A stretch of DNA of 7,521 nucleotides. Source: Bacteroidota bacterium. Its GTDB lineage: Bacteria > Bacteroidota > Bacteroidia > Chitinophagales > Chitinophagaceae. The DNA lies in the NCBI GenBank assembly GCA_023386855.1, contig JAEWIW010000304.1, positions 1 to 7,521 on the forward strand, written 5' to 3'. Numbering within the stretch: the first letter of the stretch is position 1; every line of letters begins with the position of its first letter. The position numbers were made by a program, and so were the translations under genes. The notes under the pieces were generated by a model. The model saw only the letters and a program-made list of their open reading frames with translations, had not been told where the DNA came from and did no database searches. Shown in pieces: positions 1 through 5,028 of this stretch.

Positions 1-107
1 GTGATAACCTTCATTCACCAAACGAGAAATTTGACCTGGTGAATTTTTACAAGGGGATCGAAACCATTCCCTATTTCCATAAATTTTTCGAGGAAAAAGC
101 TCAGTAG
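1..107 (+). CDS. M20-family metallopeptidase (dipeptidase), C-terminal end only
   Basis: This is the last 34 codons of a gene that begins before the window; the reading frame starts at base 3 and ends with TAG at 105-107. The peptide DNLHSPNEKFDL followed by NFYKGIETIPYFHKFF matches the C-terminal end of M20 zinc peptidases of the dipeptidase/carnosinase type. In that family the His of the HSxNE motif is a late metal ligand (family knowledge). The protein probably hydrolyses dipeptides or small peptides, but with only the tail visible the substrate cannot be given. The next gene starts three bases after the stop, so the two are probably co-transcribed and possibly translationally coupled. The family call is fairly secure because of the motif and its distance from the C terminus. 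Confidence 0.75.
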   Translation, partial: DNLHSPNEKFDLVNFYKGIETIPYFHKFFEEKAQ

Positions 108-110
108 TTA

Positions 111-500
111 ATGACAGAAAAACTAAGGATCGATAAATACCTTTGGGCCATCAGGCTCTTTAAAACCCGGTCACTGGCGGCTTTCGCCTGTGACCAGGGA
201 AAGGTAAAACTGAAAGGGATAGCCGTTAAGGCATCGAAACATGTATCTGTTGGCGATGAATATGAAGTCAGGACCGAACAGAAAAAATGGGTAATCAATG
301 TAACCGCCCTCCTGCATAACAGGGTTCAATACACCGAAGCGATAAAATACTATATCGATATCACTCCTGCCGAAGAGATAGAGAGACTCCAGTTCCAGGC
401 GGCAGCCTTTTATACCGGCAAAAGAAGGAGCAAGATCGGGAGGCCAACCAAGAAGCAACGCCGTGATCTTGAAGACTTTACAGGTGGCGATGAACCCTAG
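111..500 (+). CDS. hslR: Hsp15-like S4-domain RNA-binding protein
   Basis: A 129-residue protein, close to the usual Hsp15 length of about 130. Residues 4-52 form an S4 RNA-binding domain: RIDKYLWAIRLFKTRSLA, then the turn containing GKVKLKG and the strand VSVGDEYEV. A middle region (about 60-95) is followed by a strongly basic tail with KRRSKIGRPTKKQRR at 104-118, typical of this family. Hsp15 is known to bind free 50S ribosomal subunits carrying a stalled nascent chain and to help rescue them; that role is inferred here from homology. The ATG at 111 lies three bases after the peptidase stop, and no nearer start gives a full S4 domain. The stop codon TAG (498-500) overlaps the distal operator-like repeat of the next gene's promoter. 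No terminator is obvious after it, so read-through into the gene at 645 is possible. Confidence 0.85.
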   Translation: MTEKLRIDKYLWAIRLFKTRSLAAFACDQGKVKLKGIAVKASKHVSVGDEYEVRTEQKKWVINVTALLHNRVQYTEAIKYYIDITPAEEIERLQFQAAAFYTGKRRSKIGRPTKKQRRDLEDFTGGDEP

Positions 501-585
501 GAAAAGTCAGCCCTGAAACCTGACAAAAGTCATATTTTTTAATTTCGTGCGTCATACGGTTTAGTAGGTCATCAGGATATTTTTG
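498..585 (+). promoter_or_regulatory. Candidate FNR/CRP-type promoter of the gene at 645 (third copy of the cco array)
   Basis: A perfect inverted repeat TGAC-AAAA-GTCA lies at 521-532. A degenerate copy, TAGGAAAAGTCA, lies upstream at 498-509, 23 bp away centre to centre. About 22 bases downstream is TACGGTTTA (554-562), in the same place as the -7 element of the two cco promoters but with one extra base before TTT. A better -7 box, TATTTTTG, which matches TAnnTTTG exactly, sits at 578-585. If that one is used, the perfect repeat falls near -63.5, a class I position, instead of near -41.5. Transcription would start at about 568 or 590, leaving a 55-77 base leader. The regulator is inferred, not shown. 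Confidence 0.5.
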
Positions 586-644
586 TTTGAATAAAGGGGA
601 GAATTTATTTATGACCTGAGGGCCAGTGCCCCAAACCAAACATT

Positions 645-1058
645 ATGAAACTCGAAATAAATGCCGATAGACTGATCAAAGAAATACAGCAGGACTTTAA
701 CCAGGCCTTTCCATACCTTAAGATCGAATTTTTCAATAAGCCGCATGGATTCCAGCAGCCTTCCAACGGCAAAAGAAATATAGCACCCGCCACCAAAATT
801 GAATCAATAGGTAAGGATGACCTCAGGGGTAATGTTGAAGTGAGCGAGGATATGACAGTTGCAGAACTGGAACAGAACCTGCGTAAACAATTTGGGCTTT
901 CCATACAGGTTTTCCGTAAGTCGGGCAATATCTGGCTGGAAACCACCATGACCGACAACTGGACGCTTCGCCAGCAAAATGAGCATGGGCGCGAGATTTC
1001 AGGTGTACCTTTCGGAACAACATTCAAAACTCCTGAAAGGGAGGATGAACAATTATAA
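645..1058 (+). CDS. Conserved protein of unknown function, possible microaerobic regulon member
   Basis: A 137-residue soluble protein with no signal peptide and no membrane segment. I do not recognise a named domain. The N-terminal part (1-30) is a likely helix plus strand (INADRLIKEIQQDFNQ, then FPYLKIEFF). A Gly/Asn/Pro-rich linker covers about 31-60. The C-terminal part (about 65-120) has a helix with VAELEQNLRKQFGL, then a strand QVFRKSGNIWLETT, then DNWTLRQQN. From memory, similar proteins with the FRKSGN and WLETT motifs are found in other Bacteroidota as hypotheticals; I cannot verify this here. There are no Cys residues, so metal or Fe-S binding is unlikely. The promoter-like array upstream resembles those of ccoI and ccoS, and the gene converges on the REC-CRP/FNR regulator, so a link to low-oxygen physiology is inferred. 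The ATG at 645 is the first in frame after the putative promoter. Confidence 0.7.
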   Translation: MKLEINADRLIKEIQQDFNQAFPYLKIEFFNKPHGFQQPSNGKRNIAPATKIESIGKDDLRGNVEVSEDMTVAELEQNLRKQFGLSIQVFRKSGNIWLETTMTDNWTLRQQNEHGREISGVPFGTTFKTPEREDEQL

Positions 1059-1060
1059 AT

Positions 1061-1087
1061 TAAAAGCCCGCAATTTGCGGGCTTTTA
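1061..1087. terminator. Bidirectional intrinsic terminator between convergent genes
   Basis: A perfect 12-bp stem, TAAAAGCCCGCA paired with TGCGGGCTTTTA, encloses a three-base ATT loop. The GC-rich core (GCCCGC) is flanked by A on the left and T on the right, so each strand ends in a short U run. It begins two bases after the stop of the plus-strand gene (1056-1058) and directly abuts the stop codon of the minus-strand regulator (1088-1090). It can therefore terminate both transcripts. Confidence 0.9.
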
Positions 1088-2146
1088 TCAGTATAAAAGA
1101 TTTTTGAGTTTCTCCAGGTTAATGATCCGAATTTTTCCTTCCCTGATCTCCACCAGTTTCTCTGATTTAAAATCACTTAATGTTCTTATGAGCGACTCGG
1201 TTGCCGTACCCACGTATTGGGCGATATCTTCACGCGAGATATCGATCTGGTGAACATCCGGGTTACCGGAATTAAATTTGGAAGTAATATCAACTAGCGC
1301 TTTGGCCACTCGTTTGCGCAGGCTATCGTAGGCGAGGTGCAGCAGTCTTTCCTCTTTCTCCCTAACATTATTCGTGATCAACTTGATGAATTTACCGGCG
1401 ATATTCATGTCGTTATATACTGCCTGCAAAAAATCATCTTTCGTGATGGAAACAATATCCGCTTCTTCCAGCACTTCAGCCGTTTCTTCATAGGTAGTTC
1501 CCTCCAGCAACGCGATATAGCCGAGGTAGTCACCGGCACTATAAAGATTGGTGATATACTCCTTACCATCTTCATGCACACGGAAGGTCTTTACTTTGCC
1601 CGACTTGATATAATACAGGAACTTGGGGCGTTTGCCTTCATTGTAAAGGATCTGCTTTTTAGAATATTGTTCAACATCATAGGAATCAAGATCCATGCGG
1701 ATCAGGCCTGATGTTTCCAGTTCCTTGAGTAATTCGTTTGCACCCTGTTCACCGGAGTGAAACTGTGACTGCAGGATCTCCATTTTTTTCAAACGGATCT
1801 CGATGGCTCTTAGCAGTTCAAGATCATCGAAGGGCTTGGTGATATAATCATCAGCCCCCATTTCCATTCCTTTCCTGAAATCTCCACGTTCGGTTTTGGC
1901 AGTAAGGTAGATGAAGGGGATCTGCTCTGTATCAACATTTTTTTTCAGCAGGTGAAGTACACCATAACCATCCAGGTCGGGCATCATGATATCGCAAACG
2001 ATCAGGTCTGGCTTCTCTTTGATGGCCAGTTCCACCCCTTTCTTTCCATTTTCGGCAGTAACCGTTTGATAGCCGGCAAGATCAAGGATCTCGGCGGTAT
2101 TTTCCCTGATATCATTATTATCGTCGATTACAAGAATTTTCTTCAT
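1088..2146 (-). CDS. Response regulator receiver fused to a CRP/FNR-family transcription factor
   Basis: A 352-residue protein with three parts. Residues 1-120 are a receiver domain with the acidic pair D8/D9, phospho-acceptor D52 (in VCDIMMPD), T82 and K104 (ITKPF), all expected for an active phosphoswitch. Residues about 150-260 are a cyclic-nucleotide-binding-like beta roll (ILYNEGKRPKFLYYIKSGKV, then SAGDYLGYIALLEG). The CRP Arg/Ser cAMP-contact motif is not evident, so the ligand is unknown. Residues about 262-352 are a dimer helix and a CRP-type HTH (ISREDIAQYVGTATESLIR). In the recognition helix E317 and R321 align with CRP E181/R185 and FNR E209/R213, which read TGA/TCA half-sites. 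The only cysteine is C51, so there is no FNR Fe-S cluster. It is divergent from ccoI and is the likely regulator of the cco promoters (inference). No partner histidine kinase is present in the window. Confidence 0.9.
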   Translation of the reverse strand: MKKILVIDDNNDIRENTAEILDLAGYQTVTAENGKKGVELAIKEKPDLIVCDIMMPDLDGYGVLHLLKKNVDTEQIPFIYLTAKTERGDFRKGMEMGADDYITKPFDDLELLRAIEIRLKKMEILQSQFHSGEQGANELLKELETSGLIRMDLDSYDVEQYSKKQILYNEGKRPKFLYYIKSGKVKTFRVHEDGKEYITNLYSAGDYLGYIALLEGTTYEETAEVLEEADIVSITKDDFLQAVYNDMNIAGKFIKLITNNVREKEERLLHLAYDSLRKRVAKALVDITSKFNSGNPDVHQIDISREDIAQYVGTATESLIRTLSDFKSEKLVEIREGKIRIINLEKLKNLLY

Positions 2147-2210
2147 GGCAATATTTTACCTGCTGTTTGGGTGTAAAATTAATTGAAAGCGGCAAACAAC
2201 TATTTTTTTT

Positions 2211-2275
2211 TGAGAAAAATCAACGGTTTCTGTGATGACCATCAGGTTTGACCCTTTACCTAAAGGATACTTTCG
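2211..2275 (+). promoter_or_regulatory. ccoI promoter with tandem FNR/CRP-like operators
   Basis: From upstream to downstream: a degenerate repeat TGAGAAAAATCA (2211-2222), 10 bases, a perfect inverted repeat TGAT-GACC-ATCA (2233-2244), 23 bases, then TACTTTCG (2268-2275), a 7-of-8 match to the Bacteroidota -7 box TAnnTTTG. A TTTG at 2247-2250 lies 17 bases before the -7 box and could serve as the -33 element. Taking the first T of the -7 box as -12, the start site is near 2280, about 11 bases before the ATG. The operators are then centred near -41.5 and -63.5. The same spacing occurs before ccoS. Confidence 0.7.
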
Positions 2276-2290
2276 TTGAAACATTAACTT

Positions 2291-4684
2291 ATGGCTATTG
2301 CAGCAACGGTCAACCAACTCGTATGCGCGCATTGTGGTGAACCCTGTATCATAGAAAATATATATTCAGAAGATAAAAGCTTTTGTTGTGAAGGTTGTAA
2401 AATGGTTTTTCAACTGATCAACCAAAGCGGCCTTTGCGATTATTATACACTCAATGAAAATCCCGGGTTAAACAAGCGGATCAATGTAAGAAAAGACAAG
2501 TTCGCTTTCCTCGATGACCAGGCAATCCGCCAGAAACTGATCAGTTTTTCGGAAGGAAAACAGACACATGTAACTCTTTACCTTCCTCAAATGCATTGCA
2601 GCTCCTGCCTGTACCTGCTCGAAAACCTTCACCGACTGGATAAGGGTGTGATCAGTTCAAAAGTGCATTTTACCCGGAAAGAAGCCACCATAGTACTGGA
2701 TGAATCCATGACCAGTTTACGAAAGGTGGCGGAGTTGCTAACTGCAGTAGGATACGAGCCTTATATAAGTCTTAATGATCTTAAAGGACATAAGCCGTCC
2801 GTCGACAGGACACTTATCTACCGTGTCGGGGTTGCAGGTTTCTGCTTCGCCAATATCATGCTGATGAGTTTCCCTGAATACCTGGGGCTCGAATCGGCTG
2901 AAATGCATATGCAATCTGCCTTTCGCATACTTAACCTCATTCTCTCATTACCTGTATTTTTTTACAGCGCCTGGCCATTTTATGTATCGGGCTGGAAGGG
3001 TCTCAGGCATAAATTCCTGAACATTGACGCGCCCATTGCGCTTGCCGTGATCGTAACATTTGGAAGAAGCGTTTACGAAGTTATATCCGGAACAGGTGGC
3101 GGTTATTTTGATTCACTCAGCGGCATTGTTTTCTTTATGCTCGTGGGAAGAATACTGCAGGACCGCACTTACCAGCATCTTTCTTTCGAAAGGGATTTCA
3201 GTTCTTACTTCCCCATCGCCGTGAACGTGTTGAAAGAAAATAAGGAAGTGCCGACTCAGCTACCCGAAATAAAAGTTGGCGATACCATCCGTATTCACAG
3301 TGAGGAATTAATACCGGCCGATGGAATACTTACACGGGGCAGGGCTTATATAGACTACAGTTTTGTAACCGGTGAATCCGCACCTGTACATAAGGAGATG
3401 GGCGAGATATTATATGCAGGCGGCAAGCAGACGGGTGGCATGATCGAATTACTCGTTGTAAAAGAAGTAACACAGAGTTACCTGACCGGCTTATGGTCGA
3501 GAGATGAATTCAAGAAAGCACCGGGGAATAAAGGGATTTCCTTTGTTCACTTGTTAAGCCGTTATTTCACCTATATCGTATTACTGATCGCAGGTTCAGC
3601 GGCCATCTACTGGGCATTTCATGACCCTTCAAAGATCTGGAACGTAGTGACAGCGGTATTGATCATCGCCTGCCCCTGCGCATTACTTTTATCCAACACT
3701 TTTACGAACGGGCATGTATTACGGATCCTTTCCCGCAATAAACTTTACCTGCGTAATGCACAGGTAATAGAGCAGCTGGCATCGATAGATCATATTGTAT
3801 TTGATAAAACAGGAACACTAACGAGCACCGAAGTGCACGATGTGGAGATCCATGGCGATGCAGTAAATGAAGAGATGATGGAGATGATCGCGACACTGGC
3901 AAGCCAAAGCAATCACCCGCTCAGCAAAGCGGTGGCAAAACATATTACTGTGAGGTCTTCTGCTGTTCTCACCAACTTCCATGAATATGCCGGTAAGGGA
4001 GTTGAGGGCATACTGGGAGGGCATTTCATCAAACTTGGATCTGAGTTTTATGTTACAGGAAGAAAGGGAACGGTTGAAGGAAGCTGCGTTTTCTTTTCCA
4101 TTGATGATTCCCTTACAGGATATTTTACCATCAGGAATCATTTCCGGGAAGCCGTTCCGGGATTGATCGAAAGATTATCCAAACAATACCATGTGTCGAT
4201 CATTTCAGGCGATAATCATGCGGCTAAAAAAGAATTGCAGTGGGTGCTGGGCCAGCGGATGGGCATGATGTTCAATCAAAAGCCAGAAGACAAACTCGAA
4301 TACATCAAATCACTGCAGCATCGTGGAGAAAAAGTGCTTATGATTGGGGATGGACTAAATGATGCAGGTGCATTAAAGCAGAGTGATACAGGTATAGCGA
4401 TCACAGAAGACACAAACAATTTCACCCCGGCAAGTGATGGCATTATGGAAGCATCAAAGCTTTCGCTGATCGACCAGTTCATCAGGATGTGCCAGGCCAA
4501 CAGGAGGATCGTGATGGCCACGTTTGTTCTTTCCATACTGTACAATATTGTGGGAATTTATTTTTCAGTAACGGCCCAGATGTCGCCACTGATCGCTGCC
4601 ATCCTGATGCCATCCAGTTCATTCAGCATCATGCTGATCACTTTTGGCAGCACATCCATTCTTTCCCGACTTTGGAAACTATAG
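2291..4684 (+). CDS. ccoI: CcoI/FixI-type copper-transporting P1B ATPase for cbb3 oxidase assembly
   Basis: A 797-residue integral membrane pump, normal length for the Bacteroidota family. The N terminus has a Cys-rich metal-binding domain (C12xxC15, then C32-C33xxC36), followed by a heavy-metal-associated domain with MHCSSC at 101-106. About eight membrane segments follow, with the ion-path motif CPC at 461-463. Cytoplasmic motifs are TGES (360-363), the phosphorylated Asp D505 in DKTGT, the HP pair (542-543) and GDGLND (686-691). The last helices carry YN (751-752) and MPSSS (773-777), where copper ATPases place further ligands. CcoI proteins move Cu(I) across the inner membrane for the CuB centre of cbb3 oxidase rather than for detoxification. 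The position next to ccoS and ccoNO supports that role over a CopA assignment. All catalytic motifs are intact. It has its own promoter, and a second promoter lies between it and ccoS. Confidence 0.95.
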   Translation: MAIAATVNQLVCAHCGEPCIIENIYSEDKSFCCEGCKMVFQLINQSGLCDYYTLNENPGLNKRINVRKDKFAFLDDQAIRQKLISFSEGKQTHVTLYLPQMHCSSCLYLLENLHRLDKGVISSKVHFTRKEATIVLDESMTSLRKVAELLTAVGYEPYISLNDLKGHKPSVDRTLIYRVGVAGFCFANIMLMSFPEYLGLESAEMHMQSAFRILNLILSLPVFFYSAWPFYVSGWKGLRHKFLNIDAPIALAVIVTFGRSVYEVISGTGGGYFDSLSGIVFFMLVGRILQDRTYQHLSFERDFSSYFPIAVNVLKENKEVPTQLPEIKVGDTIRIHSEELIPADGILTRGRAYIDYSFVTGESAPVHKEMGEILYAGGKQTGGMIELLVVKEVTQSYLTGLWSRDEFKKAPGNKGISFVHLLSRYFTYIVLLIAGSAAIYWAFHDPSKIWNVVTAVLIIACPCALLLSNTFTNGHVLRILSRNKLYLRNAQVIEQLASIDHIVFDKTGTLTSTEVHDVEIHGDAVNEEMMEMIATLASQSNHPLSKAVAKHITVRSSAVLTNFHEYAGKGVEGILGGHFIKLGSEFYVTGRKGTVEGSCVFFSIDDSLTGYFTIRNHFREAVPGLIERLSKQYHVSIISGDNHAAKKELQWVLGQRMGMMFNQKPEDKLEYIKSLQHRGEKVLMIGDGLNDAGALKQSDTGIAITEDTNNFTPASDGIMEASKLSLIDQFIRMCQANRRIVMATFVLSILYNIVGIYFSVTAQMSPLIAAILMPSSSFSIMLITFGSTSILSRLWKL

Positions 4685-4733
4685 ATAAGAAATAACCTTT
4701 ATTGATCAGCACAAGGATTTTGAATTGATTTAG

Positions 4734-4798
4734 TGAGAAAAATCACGGGAAGCTTTGACACTGGTCAGTAAACACCCTTAGTGCCCGGGATACTTTTA
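4734..4798 (+). promoter_or_regulatory. ccoS-ccoNO-ccoQ-ccoP promoter with tandem FNR/CRP-like operators
   Basis: The order is TGAGAAAAATCA (4734-4745), 10 bases, the perfect inverted repeat TGAC-ACTG-GTCA (4756-4767), 23 bases, then TACTTTTA (4791-4798), a 7-of-8 match to TAnnTTTG. All spacings equal those of the ccoI promoter, although the intervening bases differ. No TTTG is seen at the -33 position, which fits a promoter that depends on an activator at -41.5. The estimated start site is near 4803, about 17 bases before the ccoS ATG at 4820. Confidence 0.7.
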
Positions 4799-4819
4799 CA
4801 TCTACTTAACACAGTCGTC

Positions 4820-4984
4820 ATGAGCGCTATTTTGATCCTGCTAATTGCAAGTATTGCAGTTGCCGCCATATTTCTCGCGGCATTTATATGGAGTGTAAAA
4901 AATGGTCAGTACGACGATGATTTCTCTCCTCCCCGTAGAATTCTTTTTGATGACCAGCCAGCAAAGCCGGTGGAAAAAGCATAA
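4820..4984 (+). CDS. ccoS: CcoS, cbb3-type oxidase assembly protein
   Basis: A 54-residue protein with one N-terminal membrane helix (about 3-24, ILILLIASIAVAAIFLAAF) followed by WSVKNGQYDDDFSPPRRILFDD, the recognisable CcoS signature of a GQ(F/Y)DD stretch and a later L-(F)-DD. CcoS is needed for insertion of redox cofactors into the catalytic subunit of cbb3 oxidase (family knowledge); the protein sits in the inner membrane. The reading frame is open back to a GTG at 4781, but the ATG at 4820 is chosen because the family begins right at the membrane helix and because the predicted -7 box and start site (4791-4803) lie downstream of that GTG. The gene is 44 bases upstream of ccoNO and almost certainly in its operon. 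Confidence 0.9.
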   Translation: MSAILILLIASIAVAAIFLAAFIWSVKNGQYDDDFSPPRRILFDDQPAKPVEKA

Positions 4985-5028
4985 AAAGCATTTAACCCTA
5001 CCAATCAATAAAAATCAGAAATGTAAGT

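Noticed and set aside
605..1027. 140-codon open frame on the minus strand opposite the gene at 645
   Set aside because: It is rich in Ser, Cys and Leu with no family resemblance, and it lies entirely antisense to a gene with a convincing protein and its own promoter and terminator. It is a shadow frame.
1337..1711. 124-codon plus-strand frame inside the regulator
   Set aside because: It is antisense to the beta-roll and HTH of a well-supported regulator and shows no recognisable domain.
1088..2146. Classical Fe-S FNR or cAMP-binding CRP identity for the regulator
   Set aside because: The protein has a single cysteine, located in the receiver domain, and no clear Arg/Ser cAMP-contact motif. 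The N-terminal receiver domain is also absent from both classical proteins.
3818..4141. 107-codon minus-strand frame inside ccoI
   Set aside because: It lies antisense to the phosphorylation and nucleotide-binding domains of ccoI, has no motif, and has no promoter or neighbour to support it.
2291..4684. CopA-type copper detoxification ATPase
   Set aside because: The N-terminal CxxC plus CCxxC domain ahead of the HMA domain and the location next to ccoS and ccoNO point to the CcoI assembly pump.
4701..4730. TTGATCA and TTGAT sequences after ccoI as extra FNR half-sites
   Set aside because: They do not form a TGAY-N4-RTCA repeat and do not sit at a fixed distance from the -7 box, unlike the array at 4734-4798.
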